From contig QNAG01000083.1 in assembly GCA_003641415.1 (NCBI GenBank), positions 1 to 11,079 of the forward strand: a stretch of 11,079 bases of DNA, given 5' to 3'. Below are positions 1 through 6,905 of the stretch, in pieces. The notes beneath the pieces were generated by a model that ran no database searches, was not told the origin of the DNA, and saw only the letters and a program-made list of their open reading frames with translations. The first letter of the stretch is position 1. Each line of letters begins with the position of its first letter. The position numbers were made by a program, and so were the translations under genes. Origin of the DNA: Candidatus Zixiibacteriota bacterium. GTDB lineage: Bacteria; Zixibacteria; MSB-5A5; GN15; FEB-12.

Positions 1-480
1 CGCATCAGTTCGAGCTACAACCAGCAAACCGGATGTATTTTTATCGAGTCGATGAACGATACCGGGACGATCCACCGCTGATCCGGCAGCCAGCGAACCA
101 AAGCGAAACATCAACGCATTAACCAGAGTGCCGGTGCGGTTGCCGGCTCCCGGATGCGTCACTAATCCGGATGGCTTATTAACAACAATAAGATATTCAT
201 CCTCGTAGACAATATCGAGCGGGATGTTCTGAGCTATTGCCTCACGGGGTAGTGGTGGTGGGACCGAAAGAGATATTGTATCACCCCGTTGTATAGTGTA
301 CTTTTTGGATGCCGGTTTTCCGTTGACAAGGATATGACTATCAGCAATGAGCTTTTGTACTCTGTTGCGAGTAAGGTCAAGATCGGGATGTGATGCTAAA
401 AAACTGTCAAGTCGTTGAGGTTCTGTTTCTTTTGATACTTCAATTGTTACTGAGTCAATGTTTTTTAAGTTCCCAGCCAT
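1..480 (-). CDS. rluD: RluD-type 23S rRNA pseudouridine synthase, 3' part missing
   Basis: Converts specific uridines of 23S rRNA to pseudouridine in the cytoplasm. The frame is open from the ATG at 478-480 to the window edge, giving the first 160 residues; family members are about 300-330 long, so roughly half is missing. An S4 RNA-binding domain lies at about residues 22-72 (RLDSFLAS, then VQKLIADSHILVNGKPA). The catalytic domain begins at about residue 88, with NKPSGLVTHPGAGN at 101-114 and the RluA-family active-site motif GIVHRLDKNTSGLLVVAR at 140-157, whose Asp146 is the catalytic aspartate. The HPGAGN and IVHRLDK wording fits RluD better than RluC, but a Firmicutes YlyB-like assignment is possible. 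It starts 8 bases after the pdxJ stop with no strong Shine-Dalgarno, so it is probably translated from the shared mRNA. Family identification is firm; RluD as against a paralogue is inferred. Confidence 0.9.
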   Translation of the reverse strand, partial: MAGNLKNIDSVTIEVSKETEPQRLDSFLASHPDLDLTRNRVQKLIADSHILVNGKPASKKYTIQRGDTISLSVPPPLPREAIAQNIPLDIVYEDEYLIVVNKPSGLVTHPGAGNRTGTLVNALMFRFGSLAAGSAVDRPGIVHRLDKNTSGLLVVARTDA

Positions 481-488
481 AGCTGTTG

Positions 489-1220
489 CTATCGTGTTTC
501 TGTCGGGAGGCGGAGAAGCTCTGCCATTTCTCGGACAGCGCGTTCAAACCCAACCAGCATGGCTCGCGCACAAATAGCGTGTCCAACAACAAATTCATCG
601 ATATTACCCAATTCCACCAGCGGTGTTATATTCTTGTAAGTAATACCGCGACCGCAGTGCACCTCGAGACCGTTTTTGGCTCCAGTTTGGGCGGCTTTGT
701 CAATACTGTCAAGTTCCGATTGGGCTTCTTCGAGAGTCCGCGCCCCGGTGTACCCGGCACAATTGATAAGGACTGCGGTAGCATCCGCTTTGGCGGCTGC
801 CTTGATCTGGTCCGTATCCGGTTCGACGAAGAAACCCACATTTACTCCCACAGCCTTAAAACGGGCAACAATGTCACTGAAATCCACAGGCGCAGAATCG
901 AAATCGATAGTCGAAACGGGGTTAGTGCTGTCAGCGTGGTCTGCCACCAGAGTAATCATCCAGGGTTTGACTTCGAGGGCTTTCTCTATAATATCATCAG
1001 CCGGTGGCATTTCAAGAGTCAGCCTGGTTTTGGATACACCTTTGAGGATATACAAGTCGCGATCTCTCACATATTTTCTATCTCGACGGAGTTGGATAGC
1101 CAAACCATCGGTTCCCCCCAATTCGGCCAGCACAGCAGCTTGAGCCGGATCCGGTTCGGGCAGTCTCCGCAGTTCGCGCGTAGCTGCAACCATGTCAACA
1201 TTTACTGACAAAAGCGGCAT
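489..1220 (-). CDS. pdxJ: PdxJ-family pyridoxine 5'-phosphate synthase homologue with altered active site
   Basis: By family this enzyme condenses 1-deoxy-D-xylulose 5-phosphate with 3-amino-2-oxopropyl phosphate to pyridoxine 5'-phosphate in the cytoplasm, the last step of DXP-dependent vitamin B6 synthesis. Length is 243 residues, as in Escherichia coli. The TIM-barrel framework is clear: SVNVDMVAATRE at 5-16, PDPAQAA at 23-29, LRRDR at 44-48, LEM at 69-71, GITYKN at 192-197 and VGHAICARA at 212-220. Aligned by eye to E. coli PdxJ, Glu70 (E. coli Glu72), Arg18, Arg45 and Gly213-His214 are kept. Catalytic His45 is Gln43, catalytic His193 is Arg191, His52 is Tyr50, His12 is Met10, and the usual E-x-H-T-G segment reads LINCAG at 151-156. 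No frameshift is seen. It starts at an ATG with a GGAGG five bases upstream. Family membership is good; ordinary PNP synthase activity is doubtful. Confidence 0.85.
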   Translation of the reverse strand: MPLLSVNVDMVAATRELRRLPEPDPAQAAVLAELGGTDGLAIQLRRDRKYVRDRDLYILKGVSKTRLTLEMPPADDIIEKALEVKPWMITLVADHADSTNPVSTIDFDSAPVDFSDIVARFKAVGVNVGFFVEPDTDQIKAAAKADATAVLINCAGYTGARTLEEAQSELDSIDKAAQTGAKNGLEVHCGRGITYKNITPLVELGNIDEFVVGHAICARAMLVGFERAVREMAELLRLPTETR

Positions 1221-1225
1221 ATCTT

Positions 1226-1230
1226 CCTCC
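1226..1230 (-). promoter_or_regulatory. Strong ribosome binding site of pdxJ
   Basis: On the minus strand GGAGG lies five bases before the ATG at 1218-1220, within a purine-rich stretch. It fixes the pdxJ start and is the clearest Shine-Dalgarno in the rsmA-pdxJ gap, so pdxJ is initiated independently rather than by coupling. Confidence 0.75.
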
Positions 1231-1256
1231 CTGTTGCCTTAAACAATTCAATATAC

Positions 1257-1285
1257 TTTATACTTCAAACCGATGATTACCGCAA
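1257..1285 (-). promoter_or_regulatory. Possible weak internal promoter before pdxJ
   Basis: In the 66-base rsmA-pdxJ gap the minus strand carries TATAAA (1257-1262) 17 bases after TTGCGG (1280-1285). The -10 is 5/6 of consensus but the -35 only 3/6. It would give a leader of about 30 bases to pdxJ-rluD. An AT-rich gap could produce this by chance, so it is a candidate only. Confidence 0.25.
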
Positions 1286-1286
1286 A

Positions 1287-2078
1287 TTAAATTGTGGCTA
1301 TATGCTCGGTCAAATCTAAAAACCCAGCGATTGAAATCTGTTCCGCCCGACAATTTTCCGGCAAGCCTGCTCGCTTGAGAACTATCCTGGCAGTGTCTGT
1401 ATCGGGAAATATCTCCGGCGCCAGATTATTACTCAGCAATTTACGGCGCTGTCGAAATGCGAGACGCACTATAGATTCGAACAATTTCCTATGCGGGATA
1501 ATCAGCATCGGGGCTGGAGTAAGTTCGATCACACATGAGGTAACTTTCGGTGGAGGTTGAAAGTGTTTGGGGGGCACATCAAAACATAATCTAACACGGT
1601 AAGCCAGTTGTGTGAAGATAGACAGCGGCGACCAGTCTTTGCTTCCCGGCGAGGCTGCCACGCGAAGCCCCACCTCTTTTTGAACCATGAAGACAGCCAG
1701 TTTAATAGTATCCCGATGTGTGGTTGCCCAATCCAGAACCGGAGAAGTGATATTATAGGGCAAGTTTCCTATCAACTTGTGAGGTACTACACCAACATCT
1801 CGTGGATTAAGGGAGAGGAAATCCTGGTTCAGAACCTGTGCTTTGGGGTATTTGCGCAGGAGCTTTTTGAGATAGCCGATTACGTCACGGTCGAACTCAA
1901 CTGCTGTCACAGTCGCACCGGACATCGCCAACGGAAGAGTCAATGAACCACGTCCCGGACCTATCTCTATAATACTGTCGCCTTCCTGCGGGGCTAACTG
2001 CTGGATAATGCGCTCGATTATTTCTAGTGATTTTAAGAAGTTCTGCCCCAGTCGCTTCTTGGGATGATAGCCGGGCAT
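1287..2078 (-). CDS. rsmA: 16S rRNA dimethyladenosine transferase RsmA (KsgA)
   Basis: S-adenosylmethionine-dependent methylase that dimethylates two adjacent adenosines in the 3'-terminal hairpin of 16S rRNA during late small-subunit assembly. Length is 263 residues, normal for the family. Visible motifs are the N-terminal KKRLGQNFL at 7-15, the SAM-binding loop EIGPGRGSLT at 38-47, the acidic AVEFDRD at 59-65, QDFL at 85-88, the catalytic NLPYNITSP at 105-113, and a downstream FQPPPKVTSCVIEL typical of KsgA. All key residues are present. It starts at an ATG only 3 bases after the tatD stop. In B. subtilis the order is also metS, a tatD homologue, then ksgA after one further gene (rnmV), which is absent here. 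Identification is secure. Confidence 0.96.
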   Translation of the reverse strand: MPGYHPKKRLGQNFLKSLEIIERIIQQLAPQEGDSIIEIGPGRGSLTLPLAMSGATVTAVEFDRDVIGYLKKLLRKYPKAQVLNQDFLSLNPRDVGVVPHKLIGNLPYNITSPVLDWATTHRDTIKLAVFMVQKEVGLRVAASPGSKDWSPLSIFTQLAYRVRLCFDVPPKHFQPPPKVTSCVIELTPAPMLIIPHRKLFESIVRLAFRQRRKLLSNNLAPEIFPDTDTARIVLKRAGLPENCRAEQISIAGFLDLTEHIATI

Positions 2079-2081
2079 ATC

Positions 2082-2858
2082 CTAAGTACCGAAGGTGTCT
2101 ACAAGGCGGAAAAGCTTCTGACAGGTGCGATCAGTGATTTTTTCTACTTCAGATGTATCGGTTCCTTGCAGTTGGGCTATCTTTTCACACACAATTTTTA
2201 TTGTAGCCGGACAGTTGTAGCGCTCTTTGTATCGGGCTGGTTTCTGATATGGAGCATCTGTTTCCAGAATGATGCGATTGAGTGGAACTTCGGCTGCAAC
2301 AGTTGCCATCGATGAGTTCTGGTGTGTTACACCACCGCCTATACCAACAACGAACCCCAGAGAGAAAATTTCATAGGCATCATCAACACTGCCCGGAAAA
2401 CAGTGAAACACACCGCCGGGAATATCGGTGGAGAAATCGCGGATAATCTCAACTGTTTCCTTGAAAGCTTCACGGGTGTGAATGACAACCGGAAGCTCCG
2501 ACTCTGCGGCTAATTCCAGTTGTTTCAGAAAAGCTTTTCTCTGAGTCGGGCGCGGGGAATAGTCGCGATAGAAATCAAGTCCTATCTCGCCGATAGCTAC
2601 TGTCTTCGGATGGCCAGCCAACTCGCGAAGATATATTATTCCGTGACGATCAACTTTTTTAGCGTCATGCGGGTGAAATCCGACTGTAGCGTAAATGTTG
2701 TCGTATTTCTCAGCCAATCGGATAGAACGTTCCGATGATGGAATATCAACTCCGATGTTGATAATAGTATGAACGCCGGCTTGCTGAGCCTGTTTAATTA
2801 CTTCTTCGCGTCGTTCGTCAAAGGCATCAAAGTCAAGATGACAATGTGAGTCAATCAT
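2082..2858 (-). CDS. tatD: TatD-family metal-dependent hydrolase (DNase)
   Basis: Cytoplasmic TIM-barrel amidohydrolase of the TatD/YabD/YcfH family, characterised members of which are 3'-5' exonucleases and deoxyribonucleases. Length is 258 residues, as expected. The metal-binding set is complete: HCH at 5-7, Glu91 in IGEIGLDFYRD (89-99), His127 in VIHTRE, His152 in FHCFPG, and Asp201 in ETDAPY (199-204). The ATG at 2856-2858 shares one base with the metG stop in the form TGATG, which indicates translational coupling. Placement directly after metG and before rsmA is the common bacterial arrangement and points to the YabD/YcfH branch rather than the TatD of tat operons. Substrate cannot be read from sequence. 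Confidence 0.95.
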   Translation of the reverse strand: MIDSHCHLDFDAFDERREEVIKQAQQAGVHTIINIGVDIPSSERSIRLAEKYDNIYATVGFHPHDAKKVDRHGIIYLRELAGHPKTVAIGEIGLDFYRDYSPRPTQRKAFLKQLELAAESELPVVIHTREAFKETVEIIRDFSTDIPGGVFHCFPGSVDDAYEIFSLGFVVGIGGGVTHQNSSMATVAAEVPLNRIILETDAPYQKPARYKERYNCPATIKIVCEKIAQLQGTDTSEVEKITDRTCQKLFRLVDTFGT

Positions 2859-4774
2859 CAGCTTATCTTGGCTCCAGGCGGCAAGTCACCATCAGGCACG
2901 ACAAGATAAAGGCTCTTGCCTTTTTTTGCAGCCAGCAACATGCCATTAGACTCGACCCCGCGAATCACGGCTGGTTTCAGATTGGTGACTACAATAATGC
3001 TCATGTCGGTAATTTGCTCAGGCGAGTAGTGTTGAGCTACACCGGCGACAATCTGACGTTTCTCTTTGCCAAGATCAATCTGGAGTTTGAGCAGTTTATC
3101 GGCATCGGGAACCGACTCTGCCTGAAGTACTTTAGCTACTCGCATCTGAGCTTTTGCAAACTCTGAAATATCCAACAAGCCTTCAGAAATTTCTTCTGCG
3201 TTTGTCTGATCTGTATCTTTTGCTTTCTTAGGCTTAAGCCGCGGAAAGATAGCATCACCGAGTTCGACCAAAGTGCCCGGTTCAAGTTCAAAAAATTTAC
3301 GAGCGTTATCCAGTGTCAGGGTTGTGTCATCCAGTCCAAATACAGATCGAATCTCCCGCATTTTACCGGGCATGACTGGGAACAGGATAATTGAAACTAT
3401 ACGGATAACTTCGCAACAGGCGTAAAGTACCCCACCGAGTTCATCTTTCTTTCCCTCTTTGGCCAGAATCCAGGGAGCGCGATCATTAAAGAACTTATTG
3501 GTTGCTCGCACCAGGTCCATAGCGGATGTGACGGACTGACCCAGCTCGAAATGAATAATATGCTGATACGCTTTGCCAGGGAGGACATCCGCTTTATCCA
3601 TAAGTTCCTGCAGACCTTCGATGTTCTTGTAAGGCGAAGGGAGAGTTGAATCGAAATTAACTGAAACCATCTTGACCACTCGTGAAACAAGGTTGCCCAG
3701 ATCGTTAGCCAGGTTGGAATTGTACTGAGTGATAAAGCGACCGGCCTGGATATCTCCATCAACACCAAACGGGTACTGTGTTAATAAAAGATAACGAGTA
3801 GCATCGGGGCCAAACTCAGCTACCATGTCGTTGGGATCAATCATATTCCCCATCGTCTTGGACATTTTCTTACCATCGACAGTAAAGAAACCGTGTAGAT
3901 AGATAGTGTCGGGAAGCCGGAGTCCGGCTGCCATCAGCATCGCCGGCCAGTAAAGACAGTGGAATTTTAGGATGTCCTTGGCCATAAGATGAACTATCTC
4001 GCTGTTGTTCCACCACTTTTCAAACATGGCAGGGTCATCACCATAACCAACAGCTGAGATATAGTTGCTAAGAGCATCCACCCAAACATAGGCTACTTGA
4101 GAATCATCGAAGGATAGAGGGATGCCCCACTTGACTGATTCGCGGGAGAGGGAAAAGTCTGGTAAATCCTGATTTATCAACCCGAGAACTTCGTGTTGAC
4201 GTGACTCGGGTTTTATTTTCATCTTTCCGGATTCGATTTTTTCTTTTATCTTTGGTAAAAATGCAGTCAGTCGGAAAAAGTAATTTTTCTCCCTTACCTT
4301 TTCAGGTACTCGATTGTGGTGAGGACAAACTCCATCGACCAAGTCCTTCTCAGTGATAAACGCTTCACACCCGTTGCAGTACAAACCTTCGTAGTAATCA
4401 CTATAAATCGCATCCTTACCATCGTCCGTTTTAGCCTTACGCATGGCATTGAGAATCTTGTCAACAGCTTTTTCATGGCGAGGAGAAGTAGTGCGAATGA
4501 AATCATCTGTCTCAATAAGAAGATTCTTCCATACTTTTTTGAAGCTCTCAACAATACGATCACAGTAATCGATTTCGGAAATGCCCTCTTTCGCGGCCGC
4601 CTCTGCTATTTTCGTTCCGTGTTCATCGGTACCTGTTAGAAAGAAGGTCTCTCGTCCATTTAGACGATGAAAACGGGCAATAACATCAGCCGCTATTGTT
4701 GTATAAGCCTGTCCAATGTGAGGATTGGCATTGATATAGTATATTGGTGTGGTAATGTAAAAAGGCTTAGTCAA
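2858..4774 (-). CDS. metG: Methionyl-tRNA synthetase with C-terminal tRNA-binding domain
   Basis: Class I aminoacyl-tRNA synthetase charging tRNA-Met. Length is 638 residues. The Rossmann fold begins at ITTPIYY (7-13). The HIGH motif appears as HIGQ at 19-22, GTDEHGTK follows at 48-55, and KMSKT is at 303-307. The connective zinc knuckle has Cys133 and Cys136 (CNGC) and Cys150 with His153 (CPHH), resembling the single-zinc Thermus/Bacillus type. The anticodon-binding helical domain occupies about 370-500, and an EMAP-II-like tRNA-binding domain about 535-638 (FAKAQMRVAKV, then IVVTNLKPAVIRGVESNGML), which normally drives dimerisation. The start is TTG: that codon lies at 4772-4774 with GGAG seven bases upstream, and TKPFY is the expected N-terminus. 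It starts 12 bases after the ricT stop. The Gln in HIGQ is a mild variant; this last position is not universal in bacteria. Confidence 0.97.
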   Translation of the reverse strand: MTKPFYITTPIYYINANPHIGQAYTTIAADVIARFHRLNGRETFFLTGTDEHGTKIAEAAAKEGISEIDYCDRIVESFKKVWKNLLIETDDFIRTTSPRHEKAVDKILNAMRKAKTDDGKDAIYSDYYEGLYCNGCEAFITEKDLVDGVCPHHNRVPEKVREKNYFFRLTAFLPKIKEKIESGKMKIKPESRQHEVLGLINQDLPDFSLSRESVKWGIPLSFDDSQVAYVWVDALSNYISAVGYGDDPAMFEKWWNNSEIVHLMAKDILKFHCLYWPAMLMAAGLRLPDTIYLHGFFTVDGKKMSKTMGNMIDPNDMVAEFGPDATRYLLLTQYPFGVDGDIQAGRFITQYNSNLANDLGNLVSRVVKMVSVNFDSTLPSPYKNIEGLQELMDKADVLPGKAYQHIIHFELGQSVTSAMDLVRATNKFFNDRAPWILAKEGKKDELGGVLYACCEVIRIVSIILFPVMPGKMREIRSVFGLDDTTLTLDNARKFFELEPGTLVELGDAIFPRLKPKKAKDTDQTNAEEISEGLLDISEFAKAQMRVAKVLQAESVPDADKLLKLQIDLGKEKRQIVAGVAQHYSPEQITDMSIIVVTNLKPAVIRGVESNGMLLAAKKGKSLYLVVPDGDLPPGAKIS

Positions 4775-4781
4775 TTCGATT

Positions 4782-4785
4782 CTCC
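4782..4785 (-). promoter_or_regulatory. Ribosome binding site deciding the TTG start of metG
   Basis: GGAG on the minus strand sits seven bases upstream of the TTG at 4772-4774. No in-frame ATG gives the conserved N-terminus, so this site supports the rare start codon. A competing out-of-frame ATG overlapping the ricT stop would encode only six residues. Confidence 0.7.
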
Positions 4786-4786
4786 A

Positions 4787-5716
4787 TTAAGACTGCGTGT
4801 TACTACCAGCATCTATCTCATCATCCAGTTCATCTATCGATTGTTTGGAAGAAGTATCCGACTGAGTTGTATGAGAGTGATATGGACGGACAGTTGATGT
4901 GTCATTTTGTCGGTGTCTAACGGTTTGTAAAATATCTTCACGGCTGCAACGAAACAAAAGTCGGTCATCGTTACGTATTATGGCTTCCTCGTTAAATACA
5001 TCGATTCTTTCAACGATGCCTTGTCCCTTTGCGGTATCCACGCGGGTACCTTGAGCGGGAAATTTCTTCTTTACTTCAATATATAAATCGAGTTCATGGC
5101 GCAGACAACACAACAACCGTCCGCAATTCCCTGATATTTTGGCTGGGTTGAGAGGGAGGTCCTGTTCGCGGGCATGTTGAGTTGAGATGGGTTCGAAATT
5201 ACGGATAAAAGAGATACAACATTGTGGTCTGCCACAAATGCCGTAACCCCCAATACGGCGGGCCTCATCACGCACCCCTATCTGGCGTAGTTCAATTCGT
5301 GTTCGGTAGTGAGCAGCAAGTTCTTTAACGAGATCACGGAAATCTACCCGATGATCAGCAGTGAAATAAACAGTCATCTTGTTGCCATCAAACTGACAAT
5401 CAACATCGACTATTTTCATCGGCAAACCGTGGCGTTTACCCATCTCAATCACTTCCTGCTTGTATATCTTCTCCTGCTGGCACAATGATTTCCAATGGGA
5501 AATGTCTTCTTCAGATGCGCTACGAAGGATAGAACGGGGGGTAGAACCTTCCGACAAATCAATATCTGACGTCAATTTCCTCTTGACCAGCCCCAGGTCT
5601 TCACCTCTTTCAACCTCAACAATAACGAAATTGGTCTCTTTGAGATCGTGATAATATGAATTGTAAAAGAAACCATTACGGTTACCCTTGAACCCAATCA
5701 GATATAACTCAGCCAT
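4787..5716 (-). CDS. ricT: PSP1-domain protein RicT/YaaT-like
   Basis: Homologue of B. subtilis RicT (YaaT), which with RicA and RicF forms a cytoplasmic iron-sulfur complex affecting RNase Y-dependent mRNA maturation and development. Length is 309 residues. The PSP1 core covers about residues 60-215. Diagnostic Cys clusters are GGYGICGRPQCC at 156-167 and GNCGRLLCC at 196-204, giving Cys161, 166, 167, 198, 203 and 204; the linking NFEPIS (173-178) and LNPAKISG (189-196) are also typical. Beyond about 270 the tail is low-complexity and Ser/Thr/Asp-rich, probably disordered. The ATG at 5714-5716 has GGAG six bases upstream. It follows holB, a classical neighbour of this gene. No RicA or RicF partner is visible, so the function outside Firmicutes is inferred only from the family. 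Confidence 0.9.
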   Translation of the reverse strand: MAELYLIGFKGNRNGFFYNSYYHDLKETNFVIVEVERGEDLGLVKRKLTSDIDLSEGSTPRSILRSASEEDISHWKSLCQQEKIYKQEVIEMGKRHGLPMKIVDVDCQFDGNKMTVYFTADHRVDFRDLVKELAAHYRTRIELRQIGVRDEARRIGGYGICGRPQCCISFIRNFEPISTQHAREQDLPLNPAKISGNCGRLLCCLRHELDLYIEVKKKFPAQGTRVDTAKGQGIVERIDVFNEEAIIRNDDRLLFRCSREDILQTVRHRQNDTSTVRPYHSHTTQSDTSSKQSIDELDDEIDAGSNTQS

Positions 5717-5749
5717 ATCAAACTCCGGGTGGTTAACATCTTATCTTGC

Positions 5750-5779
5750 AGGGAAAGGTCCTTTTGGTACAGTTTCCCT
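5750..5779 (-). other. Imperfect hairpin in the holB-ricT gap
   Basis: The 64-base holB-ricT gap contains AGGGAAA and TTTCCCT arms (7 perfect pairs, 5773-5779 with 5750-5756 on the minus strand). An inner bulged stem, GTACC-AAAA-GGAC, continues the structure. No T-run follows, so it is not a standard intrinsic terminator. It ends some 23 bases before the ricT ribosome binding site and could be an mRNA-processing or stabilising structure. Confidence 0.5.
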
Positions 5780-5780
5780 A

Positions 5781-6905
5781 CTATGCAGTAGCCATCTCGA
5801 TCTTCATTCGCAGTGTTAAAGCGGCTAGTGCTCCGTGAATATGCACATTCCTCCTTAAGTCGGCAAGAGTAATCTTGATTTGAGCCGCGAGGCGGGCGCC
5901 TAAATCTGGAGAAGTAAACCGTCCAGCCAATCTGGTGAGTTCACCCTTGAAATCTATATTCACAAGGTTTTCCTCATCCATAGTGATTGCTAATCCAGCA
6001 CAGTCACAGATAAAGGATTGCCAGAGACGCAGTAGCTCCACAGCTTCACCGCGATTGCGTTGACCAATTATGTCAATCATTCGAGCTATAGTATCAGTGG
6101 AAGGGTCTTCAATAAGGGACCTGAAAAGCTGGAAGCCAGCGTTGCGTTGCAAAGAACCAGTCTCCTCACCAGTTTCTATCATTGCTACCGCCCGGCCAGG
6201 GTTCCCCTGTGAAATATGAGCAAGCACATCAGATTTGCTGTCCGAAATTGAGTAGGTCTCTTTGAGATATGCAGCCAAGACATCTACAGGTGTTCGACGC
6301 AGCTTGATTTTTTGTGATCTTGATTGAATCGTTGGCAGCAAACTTTCAGGTTTTTCCGCAGTAAGAATGATCACCGTGTTAGGGGGCGGTTCTTCAATCA
6401 ATTTAAGCAGAGCATCGGCGGATGAAGGCAACATACGTTCCATCTGGTGAAAAAGAACAAAGCGGTAGGTGCCGGTTTGTGCTCGTACAGATAGTGCGCT
6501 CTTGATACGACGGGCAACATCAATAGAAATAGTAACGTTGGATGCTGATGTAAGAATACTAAACGGTTCAACTTTCTTTGCTTGCAAAACAAGATTAGTC
6601 AGATCGATAGCCTCATCAGGTTTCTTATATGGAGGGAGAGGGACAGCGAAATGCTGCCCTTCAAAGTTATAGTTTTGGATTGCCCTACAGTTGTGGCACT
6701 TCCCACAACTACGGATAGAACCGGATGTTTTCTCGATTATCGGATTTTCGCAATTGATCAAGGATACGAGCGACATTGCCAACGCCCACCGGCCGCTGCC
6801 GTCCGGCCCCGAAAGCAGGTATGTACTTGCTAACCTTCCGGATTGGAATGACTTCGAAAGAACCGCCCAGGCTTGCGGCTGGAAATTGGATATATCAAAA
6901 GGCAT
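5781..6905 (-). CDS. holB: DNA polymerase III delta prime subunit
   Basis: Clamp-loader subunit that helps load the sliding clamp onto primed DNA. Length is 374 residues from the ATG at 6903-6905. Visible are an AAA+ P-loop remnant GPDGSGR at 33-39 with the usual Lys replaced by Arg, a zinc module Cys52, Cys67, Cys70 and Cys73 (CGKCHNC), then ADALLKLIEEPPPNTVIILT and LLPTIQSRSQ, the classical delta prime block with SRC reading SRS. Delta prime subunits of some bacteria do not bind ATP, so the P-loop change is not alarming. A TTG immediately upstream (6906-6908) is a possible alternative start with slightly better spacing from a weak GGA. The gene overlaps the end of the envC-like gene by 11 bases, arguing for coupled translation. 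The C-terminal half is divergent. Confidence 0.92.
   Translation of the reverse strand: MPFDISNFQPQAWAVLSKSFQSGRLASTYLLSGPDGSGRWALAMSLVSLINCENPIIEKTSGSIRSCGKCHNCRAIQNYNFEGQHFAVPLPPYKKPDEAIDLTNLVLQAKKVEPFSILTSASNVTISIDVARRIKSALSVRAQTGTYRFVLFHQMERMLPSSADALLKLIEEPPPNTVIILTAEKPESLLPTIQSRSQKIKLRRTPVDVLAAYLKETYSISDSKSDVLAHISQGNPGRAVAMIETGEETGSLQRNAGFQLFRSLIEDPSTDTIARMIDIIGQRNRGEAVELLRLWQSFICDCAGLAITMDEENLVNIDFKGELTRLAGRFTSPDLGARLAAQIKITLADLRRNVHIHGALAALTLRMKIEMATA

Noticed and set aside
486..1208. A 240-residue plus-strand open frame lying opposite pdxJ
   Set aside because: It is the antisense shadow of pdxJ. It shows no recognisable domain and no ribosome binding site, whereas the minus strand has the family motifs.
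4294..4563. Short open frames within metG on both strands, 89-107 residues
   Set aside because: They lie fully inside metG, have basic low-information sequences, no ribosome binding sites and no family similarity that I can see.
6792..6810. P-loop Lys to Arg change in HolB (GPDGSGR) as a sign of a broken gene
   Set aside because: Delta prime subunits commonly have non-functional nucleotide sites, and the zinc module and the SRC-like block are intact, so this is normal for the family.
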